From Cyrtodaria siliqua (taxonomy: Eukaryota; Mollusca; Bivalvia; Adapedonta; Hiatellidae): 64,000 nt of DNA. The stretch covers positions 30,781-94,780 of the forward strand of contig JAWPHD010010330.1 of NCBI GenBank assembly GCA_037043455.1, read 5' to 3'. The position numbers and the translations under genes are program-made. A model generated the notes under the pieces. That model was not told the DNA's origin. It saw nothing but the letters and a program-made list of their open reading frames with translations, and ran no database searches. Shown here piece by piece: positions 46,894 to 58,513 of this stretch (within the stretch, counting starts at the first letter, position 1; each line of letters opens with the position of its first letter).

Positions 46894-48009
46894 AGTATTG
46901 TCATTATATACAACAGGGTGGCTATGGTATCATGTCATGCATCTATGGAATGATATTACAGTGTAGCAACACTATAAAGTTGAGCATTGAGCTCACTGCT
47001 ACAAGTAGACACTGTCTAAATAGGACTGAAAACTTGACATATTATAGTGAAAACAACATACATATTTATTTTATTGGTAAATTATTTTACACAATGCCGA
47101 TGATCGATTTGGCAATAATCGTATAATATTATTATTAAACAGATTAAATACAATTATAATGTATATGTCAGATGCGAGGCTGTCAATTTCATCCAACGAC
47201 TTAAGTTAATAAATTCTGTATTAAATAAACATGAATGTGACATTCACTCCAAACTCTAAAGATAGAATACAAGAAAATATTATTGTAGTTGCCTACATGT
47301 ATATATGAACTTGTACTCATTCATACACACCAAACAAAGGATCTACCTCATTGATTTCCGTAATCCGCTATTTTAAACACTGAAAATCTACGAGGTGATT
47401 CCAATGCACACCAAGCTAACGGAAAAGAACACACGATGATGCGGCTTTCATCTGCATATTTCTTACACTAGTGTAATAATGATAAATACATGTATGGCTT
47501 TATAATCGCTAGTTATATGATAAACTAGTTTAATTTAACATTTTTAGTACCGGTAGTTTTTTTATAGAGTAATAAATTGATATTGTCATCATCAGCACTT
47601 TTATTGATTTCGGCCAATCACGGTAACATAACGTTACGTCTGCTTCACATGGTCACATGGACCTGTTATTTCATACCAGTTTAATACAAATATATATGTG
47701 ATTATATTTAAATGACCGTCATCTTCTCCACATATAGTATGCAATTAAAAACTGTTTAAAATGCATTGGTGGGGTGGTAAAAATAACTTATATGACTGAA
47801 AATATTTCTTGAATTGTTACTTTCAAAAGCTTTATAATTATATATCGTGTTGATGTTGAAACAATAGTACTTTTGCATAAGTACACATAACTATTGCATG
47901 TACCTGCTGTCAACCTTGTATATATGTCTTGCATCCTCATGGGTCTTATGACCTTTTGGAATTTTGCTGAATAAAAGATATATATAATTACTGAAATCCA
48001 AATGTTTGT
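46894..48009. other. Unassigned AT-rich interval
   Basis: The minus-strand frame from 48141 to 47788 starts inside the YqaJ relic and soon leaves the conserved frame. I see nothing else. Confidence 0.4.
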
Positions 48010-48405
48010 CTTAATCAATGTACATCTTGTAAAACCTCTTCTCCAATAGAGCTGGTTTGAAATAGAGATAAAAAATAGACGTAAGCTGTCCACCATTTTC
48101 CTTATGAATTCGTCATTGTGTGGTATGTTAATGTGCTCCATGTCAGTGATCGTGTAAACAACTAGCGCACATTCTTCTGCTCCTGTGCAAAGAAACTGGC
48201 CCTGAATCTGGAATTAGTAGTCGTTTGTTTCATCTAAAACGAGCTCCGAACTTGCGTTCTATTTCAAATAGTTACGATACGGTTTCAACACCGATTGTTT
48301 TATCCTTAGCTGTAAAAGGGCATTTTACTTCAGCACGCAAACTGTCTATGATGCCATCTGGTGATTAGCGACGAAACATTCAGATTTCTCAATAGTGCAG
48401 TATGT
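48010..48405 (-). pseudogene. YqaJ / lambda-exonuclease-type nuclease relic
   Basis: Minus-strand frames give the ordered signature of the YqaJ/lambda-exonuclease fold: SPDGIIDS (48364-48341), EVKCPFTAKDKTI (48330 onward, the E-x-K catalytic pair), a stop, then after a frame change SELVLDETNDY, a stop, QIQGQFLCTGAEECALVVYT (about 48210-48150), MEHINIPHNDEFIRKMVDSL and, in another frame, FKPALLEKRFYKMYID. Such nucleases degrade or process DNA ends. In ISL2EU transposons, as I recall, a YqaJ protein is encoded beside a THAP transposase. That gene pair is what lies here (transposase at 43.5-45.2 kb, convergent). At least two stops and two frameshifts show decay. Confidence 0.8.
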
Positions 48406-48779
48406 CTTGGCGCCGTGTTAGTGCCCAGGAAGGTAGGGTTCGAGCTTGCTGATTTCCCTTTTTTTTTCCTTTTTTTAATTTTCATTGGTTTATATTATTC
48501 CTTTACATTTTTTCACGTTGATAACGCAATCTTATAATTACACATGGTAACAGTGAACAGTTTATATGTGTTGTAATGTACACTTTAACGCACACGTGAA
48601 CAATTGTATTTATGTGGTGATGAGTACTTCTAGCACGTCGTATTACAAGGTAATTGTATCTCGACAGCTATTTTACGCTTGCGTAAAACCTTGCTTGTTT
48701 CTATCTGAAACAATACCAAAAAAGGAACTCTATTCTATTGATCTGGTTCATGTTGATGATCTCGCTAAAATTGTTGAAT
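48406..48779. other. Unassigned interval with poly-T run
   Basis: A T-rich run lies at 48460-48477. The N-terminal part of the YqaJ relic may extend to about 48420 (IEKSECFVA), but it is not secure. Confidence 0.4.
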
Positions 48780-49345
48780 ACTTGTGATCAACAACGTTTC
48801 AAATCTTCGGGTTTTAGGTTACTATTATGTTCTCTTTGATTTTGCGATGACCGGACCTGAACCCTATGACGATGTGCTACTAAACCATATAAGGACGGTA
48901 ACGTTGGATGTTTTTCTTCAATATTGTATTATCGGGATCTTAATGGTTTATTATTGTGTTGCGCTGCCTTCTACAAAGTAGTTGGTTACTTGTTTTGTGG
49001 CGTTCTATACTTTTGATTTTTATAGTCATATATACTTGATGCTCGTTGTGTTCCTGATTTTGCTTATTAATGCTGCCTAGTTTGTTAAAGGATTAAGCCT
49101 TGTATTGATGTATTTATTTATACTGACCTGTGTTATTGGAAAGGTAATAGCGAGGTTTGTGCTGCATAGAACCTTGTTCAAATCCTTAGTGACGTTTTTG
49201 TCATTGACCGTTCCAAGGCGGTATACGAGTATTGTCAACCATTTCATGTTTGTGATGTTACATCCTTACCTGTTATTTATCGTTGGAGTTTGTTCTCTTC
49301 TGTTTGACTGTGGTCTTTGATTGCTACATTTACTGTTCGATTTTT
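48780..49345 (+). mobile_element. PLE family 2, C-terminus and 3' UTR
   Basis: The frame from about 48815 reads YYYVLFDFAMTGPEP, a diverged form of the HYAFLFNCTMTG terminus. The UTR follows with AATAGCGAGGTTTGTGCTGC, CATTGACCGTTCCAAGGCGG, TATTGTCAACCATTTCATG and GTTCGATTTTTATA at the end. It is 5'-truncated and old. Confidence 0.75.
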
Positions 49346-50242
49346 ATATCTACTTGGTGTCAAATAATAAAAATAATTACACATCCTATTAATGTATCAA
49401 CATGTTTAAAGGGACTGGTGCCGATCTGGAAGAGAAAATGGTGAAAATACAAATTCAAAAGAAAACCCTCATAATGTGCCATATTTTCATATGAAATTTG
49501 CATCTTAATTTCGCTTGAATTATTATTTATGAAAATATCTCGACTGGAAAACACATAGGGATTGTTGTCGTAAACACATCCTATTCATATTGGGTTCACA
49601 GTACTTGCAATTGTACACATTATTAAATTAAAGTGTATTCATATCACAAAACAATAATGTATAATACCCTTAAAGCAGAATATGAATTAATATTAATGAT
49701 TTTTGCACCCGAAACTAGCCGAGTTGTCTAGCCGAGTTGTCTAGCTTTCAAGACCAAACTACTGAATGAATAATAATTAACAATTATAAATAAATAATGA
49801 TTCTTTTATGGGGCATCGTTTGGTGCATATGTATATTAAACATGCAAATGAAGCACAATATGATGATTTGCAGTGTGGCGGCGGTAAAACGTCTCCCCTT
49901 GCTTGCTATGAGAACTGTTATTCATTCCAATTTTTGGAGATCGCTGAGCCCGATATTTACAGATATTGGTGGTACATTCTCAAACACGTTTGGTTTCTTA
50001 CTTGAATATGTAGCTCCACTACTCCAGCCTTTTTAGGTTCTGAGTATTGTTTAATCACCCTTAGGATATGTTGCCTGCTTTTAAATTTAGTCCTTTTGAC
50101 TGTTCACTGTGATACGCAGGCTTCATAACCTCTGTTCCCAGTTAAATTCCATTTTGTTTACTTCGCCCATTGTTTTCTCGTTTAGGGAAAATCGTTTTGT
50201 TAAAAACTGGAACCATACGCCGCTGGCCATGGAACGGCGTGA
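49346..50242. other. Unassigned interval
   Basis: At about 49885, GTAAAACGTCTCCCCTTGCT resembles the start of repeat family 5, but homology fades quickly. Overlapping frames at 49797-50036 are not convincing. Confidence 0.4.
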
Positions 50243-50420
50243 AAACACCTCATTGATATGCATACCATCTTCGGGATGGCTCAAATGTCTGTACTGGCAT
50301 TTTAAATATTGAGTTCTGTCCAACTCGGGGCTAAAGGGCGTAAACTGTAGCAAGGACTTTTCATTACCATTCATGACAGTCTCAATTAAACCGATTGAGA
50401 TTTCTCCTTTCACACTTTTT
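50243..50420 (-). repeat. Dispersed repeat family 4, copy 3
   Basis: It shares GCATACCATCTTCGGGATGG, GAGTTCTGTCCAACTCGGGG, TTTTCATTACCATTCATGAC and AGTCTCAATTAAACCGATTGAG. Confidence 0.8.
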
Positions 50421-51122
50421 TCACTCGTATTTGGATTGACACCCATAATTCTTCCAAATCGACTCCAGTTCCTTTAATTTAGACGACCACTAACACCGGT
50501 TATAGGAGAGCGTTACAATACCATTTTATTTTCATCAACATATATACCACAACGTGCGAATCTTTACCAAACTTGTTCAGAGTCTTACTAATAATAAACA
50601 CTCGGATGAGTTAATAAAGCATTTGTATTAGACAAAAGTGTTTCTGTGTTTATTTCACTATGAAGAAATAGTATGAACCGTCTGATATCATGTATGATAG
50701 TGTAAGCCCTTGTTTCTATATTATATAATACACGCATTCGTGGTACCATTGTACGTATGGAAAAGAAAAACTACGTCGGTATGCAGTTTAACAGTACCTA
50801 TTTGACTGTATAACAAAACTGTCTGTACATACTTAATGGAACAAACAGATTACGGAAAAGTCGTTAAAACAAACTGTTTGCGTGCATTCACATCACAAAT
50901 CACGCTTGTCCAATTTAATAGATTCGTGAACAGACATCTGGCAATAACAAGTTGTTGAGTAAATGTCATCCTCGCATACAGATTGCTTGTGTCTCCTGAA
51001 TTTAGAGGACATTCTATTTAATATTGATTACACTTGACATTTGGATTTAAATCCTGACCAATGCCATGCTTTCCATTGTACGTGTATTAGAGCACTATTA
51101 AAACTCTGAAGTTAGCTCTTAT
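50421..51122. other. Unassigned interval
   Basis: I see no motif or repeat match. Confidence 0.4.
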
Positions 51123-51331
51123 AGGTATTTTGGGTTTAGGGTTTAAACTAGGGATTAGGCGGCATATTGTACTTTAGTTACATATACATGATATAGTTTT
51201 GGTGTTGTATGACCTTTACCGAATGAGCAAAGGTATTTTGGGTTTAGGGTTTAAACTAGGGATTAGGCGGCATATTGTACTTTAGTTACATATAGGTTTG
51301 GTGTTGTATGACCTTTACCGAATGAGCAAAG
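51123..51331. repeat. Near-identical 108-bp tandem duplication
   Basis: Unit 1 is 51123-51230 and unit 2 is 51231-51331. They differ essentially by an 8-bp indel (CATGATAT). The unit includes GGGTTTAGGGTTTAAAC, which only superficially resembles a telomere repeat. Confidence 0.95.
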
Positions 51332-51346
51332 TTTTTAAACGCATAC

Positions 51347-51728
51347 ATTAAGTGGTCCGAGTATTAATTTTCATACCACGTCCAATCCCTTCTCCAAGAT
51401 GTGAAAACGGGGTTGGCTTGGGTATGAAATAAAACCTTAATTTCGGCTAAAATAGTTTGCATATTGTAAAATTACAATACTTAATACTAGGTAATTTTAA
51501 ACAGGTTATCGCATTGTTTCAGTAAATAAAAACGTTTTTAAACGTGTTTTATTTTTGTGATATATATGGCCTTTTATTCATCTTTAAAGTTGTTCTTTAT
51601 TTCTGTGTGTGTTTGTGGTTGACTGTCGTCCTTGAATGCTACTTTTCTTGTTCGATTTTTATCCGTTATATAAACCCACTAATGTAAACTTTCCCATCGC
51701 TTAATGGATTAAGGCGGGACCAGGTAAT
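51347..51728 (+). mobile_element. MITE family 3, copy 6, carrying a PLE tail
   Basis: Ends are ATTAAGTGGTCC and GGGACCAGGTAAT. Between AACGTGTTTTAT and CCGTTATA, where other copies have TGTCGAAATAT, about 113 bp of PLE family-2 terminus sits at about 51550-51662. Confidence 0.85.
51550..51662 (+). mobile_element. Minimal PLE family-2 terminus nested in a MITE
   Basis: It contains GTTTGTGGTTGACTGTCGTC, CTTGAATGCTACTTTTC and the end TGTTCGATTTTTAT. This is the most severe 5' truncation seen here and places the 3' end of the family. Confidence 0.8.
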
Positions 51729-53242
51729 TTTGGCGTCTAAATAGTGCAAGCTTTACTTTATTTAATTTATATTTAAAATAACTATAAAACGGTATTGACG
51801 TTGGTGTCTTAGAGAATAATTTCAATTATGTTATTGATTAAGTCAAAATTTAAACTCTGTCAATAAACAATATTACTAGCATTATACTATTAAGGGAAAA
51901 TGTCGCGGATGCCTGATGCAGATATGGAATTCCAGTTCGAATGGTGTTTTATTCTCGAAAACCTTTAATATCATGTGCAAGATAAACTATGGTGAGAGGA
52001 AATATGATTCCACACAGCCATAGGCCTTTTTAATTAATATTTTAGGTTTATTATTGTATCAGTCGTGTATATTTTTATATATGTGTTTATTTGTGTGGAG
52101 TTTACCCTATAGGGTTTAATATGTCAATACAGATTATACATTAACTATCACAGAAAGGAGATAATACTTCTCAATGGAAATAAAGCAAACTCACCGTTTG
52201 TCATATGTTCGAGCTAGACTGTTCACACATTTGCCCATTATGAAGCTACCATTTTCTACCCAATCTGGTTTAATTTATGGTAGCTAAAATATCTATTTAG
52301 TTTCATCTTGATTGTCTTCGACGCTTGATTGTATATACAAACGTCTACACCGTTTGTGCAGAAACAAATTTGAAATCGGAATCACATGACCGTAATTATT
52401 ATTTTTGTATTGAAGTATTTCTGACCATTTGACCATCCGCATTTATTTAGTTCGTCTATATAATGATGAAGTTTCCCTCTTTGTTTATTTATAAATGTAT
52501 TTTCTTTTTACCTTTCTGTGTATCTTCGATAGCTGGAGCGTGTGTATCAGCTAATCCGAAACGATACCAGAATCTCGGTAAAAACCAAAAATGTTTAGAA
52601 GAACTTTTCTAGACGTTTGTCTTGAAAAAAAACAATCGTCGCAGATGATCTAGACTTATATTCATTTTGACATTTTTTATCATGCTCATTCAAGGCCTTT
52701 ATCGTGACACCGCGTATGCAAACGTACAAACGTGACTCCATCGTAAATGGAGTGTCTGCTATAGAATTTGCAGCAACTCTGCAGTTCTGCAGGTAAGAAG
52801 ATTCTAGGCCCAATTTCTCTTTATTTTATCTTGATGTAAATGGAGGATGAGCTAGACGCGTTCATTCCTGTTAGGCTCCATATAACCTTTCATGTGTTGG
52901 TGCGCCTTAAAACCTAATTCAGTTCAATTCAATTCCATTTTACATGTCTTCATATATTCAAGATACCCATGGATGGTCATTACACGTCGATTGAACATAT
53001 TATATATTTGTTCAAAAATATCCTAGAAATATATATTAAATATTGCGATCAGTGCATTATGCGTGTGGTAAAGAATGTCTGTAGGCCATTTACAATTAGT
53101 AGCATGAAAGAATCGGCAGATATTTAAAGGAATACCGTTTACTTGACATATGTTAAGCTGAAAACAAAAATATCTCAACAAGAAATCCTCGCGAGTAGGT
53201 GTTTATGAGAATACAAATGGTAGCTTTAATTTCTGATTCCAT
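51729..53242. other. Unassigned 1.5-kb interval
   Basis: I see no recognisable frame or repeat match. The minus-strand frame at 52595-52813 is unconvincing. Confidence 0.4.
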
Positions 53243-53330
53243 GGGACTTCGGTGGCCTACTGGTTAGCACGGCAGAAACTGAATCCGGATGTCAAGTTTG
53301 TCTCATCGACGTAGTCGGGCCTCTTCTGTG
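53243..53330 (+). mobile_element. Possible SINE head (tRNA-like)
   Basis: CTTCGGTGGCCTACTGGTTAG contains an A-box-like TGGCCTACTGG at tRNA-like spacing from the start. No good B box follows. It may be a decayed tRNA-derived SINE. Confidence 0.3.
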
Positions 53331-54363
53331 CGTCCTGTAATAATCTATTCATAGTAAGAGTAGAGCACGGTTTACAGATTTTCATGTCGAGGGGTCAGAG
53401 CAAAGCTAGTGTAACTACATATGAATAAAGAAGGTGATACAATAGTTTTGCACTGAACCCTCGATATATCAACACCCCGCTCCCCTTTCCACCTACCCAC
53501 CCACCCACTCTCTCTGCGTCAACTTGAAATAACATGTCTTAGGTTGATAGCTGTTTATCAACAATTCAATCCAACGGATACTCAGTAAATAACCAAGACA
53601 CGTAATTATCGAAGACGCGAAAAGAGAATATAAAATCAACCTTCGACAGTTTTAATATTATCGTTTCGTGCTAAAATTTTAAGTATTAACAATTAAAAAT
53701 GACACATCGGTGTATTTTTGCTGTTTGACATTTCAGCTATGTTGTTGGCAATATCAATATGCTATAGTTTGCAGACAATTAACGTTTTACGACTGTATAC
53801 GACTTTTTTACATTCACGCAAATGTCAAACTTTTGATACTCAGTCTGGATAACTCGTCAATTTTCACGGTTTAAAGTCACATTACTTGACTGCACTTAGT
53901 CAATTGAATATTTTTTTTAACGTCAACCAATTCTGTTCATACTGTCGTCGAAGCCATGAGTGTTTAGGCCTTTTTGGAAATACATTCCCAGTTTGGTGGT
54001 ACGCCACTATAATTGTGTGTACAGTTCCCGCAAAAAAGACACCTACTTTAGTAGGCCAATTTGTATAAAATTTAAAATTTTCAGTGTAACTGACTTCCGG
54101 TTCAGATTTAATTGAAGCATATTCACTTTATACCGACTGCGAAGCAAGTATTGATCACTCTCGACGGCTTAATGTGTAAAACACGTACTAAGCAATGTGG
54201 TTTAATTATCTTGCTCAAGGATTAATTTCAACTTGAATTCTGGAATTTAGACTGTCGGACTTAATAATTGTTTCGTTTTGTTTTGTTTTTTTGTTTGTTT
54301 GTTCGTTTGTTTGTTTAATAAGTTTGACGTATTGTATGGAACATCTTCATAGTGGATAGGTAT
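53331..54363. other. Unassigned interval with TTTG microsatellite
   Basis: A (TTTG)n run lies at about 54270-54317. Nothing else is supported. Confidence 0.45.
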
Positions 54364-54506
54364 AAAGTATCATTCTGCCTTTTCCATATCACACCTAATA
54401 TCATCCCGAGAATTCAATACCAATACCGAAGTCCATAGGACCGAGGTATTGATATTGTTCGAGGGATGATATCAGGTGTGATGTGGGAAAAGGAGATATT
54501 TATCAT
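54364..54506. mobile_element. Foldback MITE
   Basis: CCTTTTCCATATCACACCT and ATATCATCCC face GGGATGATATCAGGTGTGAT and GGGAAAAGG in inverted order. A short unpaired centre lies near 54435. Confidence 0.85.
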
Positions 54507-54784
54507 TAAACTAAACACACAAAACAAGATTATTTTGAAATAATTATAGATCTATCAGGTGTTATATGGAAAGTGAAGAGTTGTAATATATTCATCATTG
54601 ATAACTGAGTAGGCCTACTGAAAAAAAGAGAAAAATCTATTTTATTTTCATTTTATAAGTTCCGTTATCGATTTTAGAAATGTTATTATTAACAAAGCGC
54701 TCGATTAAGGTATGTTTTTGCGTAATGACTTTCTTTATATAACAAAAACTAGTATCCATACAAAACCTTTTAAAAGATTGATCA

Positions 54785-55130
54785 TTTAGAAAATAAACAA
54801 TAATTGGGAAAGTTACAGTGATAAAATCTTTTGCCCTTCCTATTTTAATACAGTGTTTTACTGTACTTAACACTCCATCTACAGAAAAATTACATGAAAT
54901 AGAAACTGTATTTTACAACTTTATTTGGGATGAAAAAAGAGACAAAATAAAAAGGAAGACTATGATTAACGAGAAACAAAATGGAGGAATAAAAATGATA
55001 CATGTAGCATCATCCTGTGATGCACTTAAAATGACATGGTTTTAAAACATATGTGATGTGAATTATAAGGCACAATGGAAAACCTTACTTTTGGATAATA
55101 TTGAACGTTTTGGAGGAGATATTAACAGTT
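54785..55130 (+). pseudogene. L1/Tx1-like LINE C-terminal fragment
   Basis: The plus-strand frame reads IIGKVTVIKSFALPILIQ (about 54800), then VFYNFIWDEKRDKIKRKTMI, NEKQNGGIKMIHVASSCDAL and KMTWF, a stop, and NICDVNYKAQWKTLLLDNIE. The order GK-VIKS..LP, F-FIW...DKIKR and NGG-KM is the conserved region after the reverse transcriptase of L1/Tx1-type LINEs. The palm domain is absent. Possible further coding remnants (NDKYSDLPAFCLNKVTSNP) appear at about 55282-55390 after a palindromic insertion. Confidence 0.75.
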
Positions 55131-55167
55131 ATTGACGTCACTTACTTCCGGTCATCATCCCGCACAT

Positions 55168-55196
55168 GTTATCACCCGCAAATCGCGGGTGATAAC
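55168..55196. repeat. Perfect 29-bp hairpin
   Basis: GTTATCACCCGC, a 5-base loop, GCGGGTGATAAC. It lies just downstream of the LINE fragment and may be the core of a small foldback element. Confidence 0.9.
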
Positions 55197-55439
55197 CTTT
55201 GCGGAAAGATATGGATTGCACATCATGTGCCATATCAGATGGTATACAAACGACGTATCAGGGATAATAACATTATAGTTTAATGATAAATACAGCGATT
55301 TACCTGCCTTCTGCTTAAATAAGGTTACATCAAACCCTAATTATTTCCAGCGGTTTTTTAAATTAATGTATGACTATGGGCGCATGTACACAATCAGTAC
55401 TCGTGAAATACGAACATAACAGAACATATATTGTCTCTC

Positions 55440-56021
55440 CCACGATAGCGTGTAGCGAGATATATCAGTCACTTTTCCGGCGGCGGCGGCGGCGTTCACA
55501 CTTTAAATTAACTATATCTCAACAACCTCTGCTCGAATTTTTCTGAAAATTTCTAAGATGCTTCATTGGGTCAAGGGGCATCATATGATGGAAAAATTAC
55601 CAAGGTCAAGGTCATATTTTGCGTTATTTCCCCAAAACTTAACCTCGGTTAGGTAACTTAACCTTGGTTAGGGGACGTAACATCAATTAACTTTATGTGA
55701 TTGCCTCACATTACTTTTTGATACCCGGTCATATGTATTGTTGGCATTAGTGGACAAAAAATACCAAGGTCAATGTCATGTTTTGCGTTATTTACCCTAA
55801 TCTTCAGTTTGGTTTGGTAAGTTGACCTCAGTTAACTTTTCTGATAACTTTAATTTCTTTGTTTGATACTTGGTCATATGTAGTGTTGGCATTGGTGGAC
55901 ATCACTGAACGACAAAAATTACCGAGGTCAAGTTCACATTTTGCATTTTTTCCCCCAAACTTAACCTTGGTTAGGTAACTTAGCCTCAGTTAACTTTATG
56001 TGATTGCCTTACTTTATGTAT
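55440..56021 (+). repeat. Tandem-repeat element, left part
   Basis: The unique start contains a (CGG)n run near 55482. Units of about 160 bp begin ACCAAGGTCAAGGTCATATTT at 55599, 55763 and 55921, each with a GGTTAGGTAACTTAACC-type block and a TTGATACTTGGTCATATG block. The array is interrupted by a PLE and resumes at about 56874. Confidence 0.85.
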
Positions 56022-56873
56022 TATATTCATACTAACATTTATGATAAGAGAGATGATCTCAATTTTAACATCGTTATATATCCACACCTGGGTGGAGATG
56101 TATTGTACCTCGTGCTACCTCATACGGGGTGTATATCTCCCAGCTCATTCGATTTCACACTTCTGCGACTAGGCATATCACATCCCTCATTTTATGGAGA
56201 TGTGGTCTATAAACTTCGAAAGTTAAAGGGCCGCTTTACAAATTCAAAGTTCGTCAGAAAAGGATATAACCCTTTGGTTTTACAGCTCACTGCATGTTTA
56301 TTGATTGACCCCTCTACAGTCAGTCATTACGCTTCACTTTTCACTTGTGCGATGACTGGACTACCTCTTGGGACTCTATGATTGTACCTACTGAAACCCT
56401 AACTTAATGAGGTGGATGCATGAGCTTTCGTCCCTCGGGTTTTCTGGTCGTACCCTGATTGGTTTTCTCTTTAGCTGCAACTATTATGGTTGTTCAGTAC
56501 GATTCTGGATACATCCTGAGATGTTTTATTATTTTGTATGTGTTTCTTTAGTTAGTTTCTCAGGATGTGGACTTTAGTGTTAGAGAATTCCTTTTGATGG
56601 GATGTAGTTTGTTTACACTGTCTTGTCTATTTGGGCGCTGAAAACAGGATAATAGCAAGGTTTGTGCGCATATTAAATCGATTCAAGCTAACCAGTGGGC
56701 CTTATTGCCTACTGACCGTTCCAAGTCGGTAACCCTGTCTTCACCACCCTTTCTGTTGTTTCTTGTCTCTTTCATTGTATTTTCAAGTCTATGTTTGTAG
56801 TACAGTGCGGACCTACGATGCCTTTGCGCTCGGACGCTGTGGTTTCTATAGGACCCTATATCTCATTTTTGAT
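56022..56873 (+). pseudogene. PLE family 1, copy C, inserted in a tandem-repeat element
   Basis: Coding begins 5'-truncated with TNIYDKRDDLNFNIVIYPHL, then loses about 190 bp relative to copy A at a join at 56156/56157. It continues in the RLGISHPSFYGDVVYKLRKLKG region, then FVRKGYNPLVLQ and HYASLFTCAMTGLPLGTL. The full 3' UTR follows to CTATATCTCATTTTT. The repeat unit interrupted by it resumes immediately (GATACTTGGTCATA). The 1012-bp gap between repeat units minus one 160-bp unit gives about 850 bp for the insert, which matches. Confidence 0.88.
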
Positions 56874-57167
56874 ACTTGGTCATACTAGTATTTATTGTTG
56901 GCATTGGTGGACATCGTTGGACGACAAAAAATACCAATGTCAAGGTCATATTTTGCATAATTTCCCCAAAACTACACTCTGGTTAAACCACTTAACTTCA
57001 GTAACTTAATTTCTTATGATTACCTCGCTCTTATTTGTTTGATACTTGGTCATATGAAGTGTTGTCTTTGGTGAACATCATTTAAGCACAAATTTAATAA
57101 AATATTTCGTATGCCGTTTGCCGCGGTGAGCGAGACACCCTCAGACCGAGGGTCTTGTTTGATTTAA
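56874..57167 (+). repeat. Tandem-repeat element, right part and end
   Basis: A unit starts at 56933 (ACCAATGTCAAGGTCATATT). The end carries the hairpin ACCCTCAGACCGAGGGT, followed by CTTG. An end hairpin after a tandem core is reminiscent of Helitron-like non-autonomous elements, but the required terminus is not exact. Confidence 0.7.
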
Positions 57168-58080
57168 CTTGTACATACGTACATCTTTATATATACATAC
57201 ATACATACATTTTCATGCATAATAAGTCAAGTGATGTTGGACAAAAGTACATTCGCTATGAGCAATATAAATATTAAATAACTCATACAGGAGGATGAAA
57301 ATACAAAAGAGATAAACATTGTTTAATTAATCAAGATTGTATTCCTTACAGCTAAAGCTGTACTAATATATTTTGTTAACTTTATAATAATATTTGTATC
57401 CCGTGTCTGCAGTAATTCTAACAATTTAAACATACTAGGTATATTATAATAATATGTTTTAATATACACAATCCAGATTCTTGTGAACAAGAACAAATCA
57501 AAATAAAATTGTATTCATCTTCCAAATCAATACTGTGACAGCATTGACAATATCTTTCATTTCTAGGTATTCCATTACGAGATTATCTACCGGTCTGTAT
57601 TTTTAACGAATGTGACGATATTCGGAACTTTGTTAAATATGGTCTGATATGACATGGTAACATATCACGGTATGATTCACAATTAAACTCAAGTTACAAT
57701 TATTATATAATTAAAGTACACCACTTGATATATTATCTACAAACCATTGTTTGCAATAAAATTATTGTTTTGTCTTCACTGATGACCCGTGATGTTGGAC
57801 TACCAATCTGACCGTGATGTACTGAAGTAGCATTCATTGTCTCAATAACTGAATCGAGCAGATGGAACAATGATAGATAAGGTATTCTTTATTTATTTCG
57901 TGACTGGAATACCATATGTTAATATGCAGGATTAATGTGTCATTCAAAGGATGAAACAAAAATGAGATACATGTTATATCAGCCAAATGTGGGACTTGTT
58001 TGTGTCTATAATCTGACCGTAATAGGACCAGTCATGGATATTGGAAATCATTCTGACGTATTTTTGCAAGAACTACATTC
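57168..58080. other. Unassigned interval with CATA microsatellite
   Basis: (CATA)n lies at about 57194-57211. The frame at 57935-58264 overlaps a MITE fragment and is not convincing coding. Confidence 0.45.
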
Positions 58081-58137
58081 CGTGGTCCGAGTATTAATTT
58101 TCATACTCCACCCAAACCCTTCTCATAGAACGATAAT
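58081..58137 (+). mobile_element. MITE family 3, copy 7 (left end only)
   Basis: GTGGTCCGAGTATTAATTTT and the following CCAAACCCTTCTC block match the family. It is truncated after about 55 bp. Confidence 0.75.
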
Positions 58138-58387
58138 TTTATCAGTAGGTACACGTGCGAAACGCCTTTATTCGTTCGCGGTAGTTACTCATATGAATGT
58201 AGGTAACGTGCTATACAACAATTACAGAATCAGCATCTTTCGGAGACCGCAATTTGGGATATAAGAAGCATAAGGTTTACTTTGAATATAAGGAATTTAA
58301 AAAGGATTTTTTCAGATATTGCTTTTTGTCTAGAGGGTGTCTTATTTATAGATTAGGTAAGATGTGATTAAGGTCTAAAAGAGTATG

Positions 58388-58513
58388 AAAGGGGACCTTC
58401 GGGAAAGGTCGAACACGATAAATACGAAATAGTGCAGTCTCGGTTTAATTAAGACTGGTCATGAATGGTAGTGAAATATATTTGCTACCGTCGACGCTCC
58501 CTAGCTCCGGGTT
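58388..58513 (+). repeat. Repeat family 4, copy 4, left part
   Basis: It runs colinear with 17790-17908 and stops at CTCCGGGTT. The next bases of the family, GAGCAGAACTC, are found at 60542. Confidence 0.85.

Noticed and set aside
51123..51331. Interstitial telomeric repeat (GGGTTTAGGGTTT)
   Set aside because: Only two adjacent units inside a larger 108-bp duplication. The match is incidental.
54637..54873. A 78-codon minus-strand frame overlapping the L1-like LINE fragment
   Set aside because: It partly overlaps antisense to the well-matched LINE frame and has no motif of its own.
57130..57167. Helitron 3' end (hairpin plus terminal tetranucleotide)
   Set aside because: The hairpin is present but the following bases are CTTG and not CTRR, and no clear 5' end was seen. 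Noted only as a resemblance.
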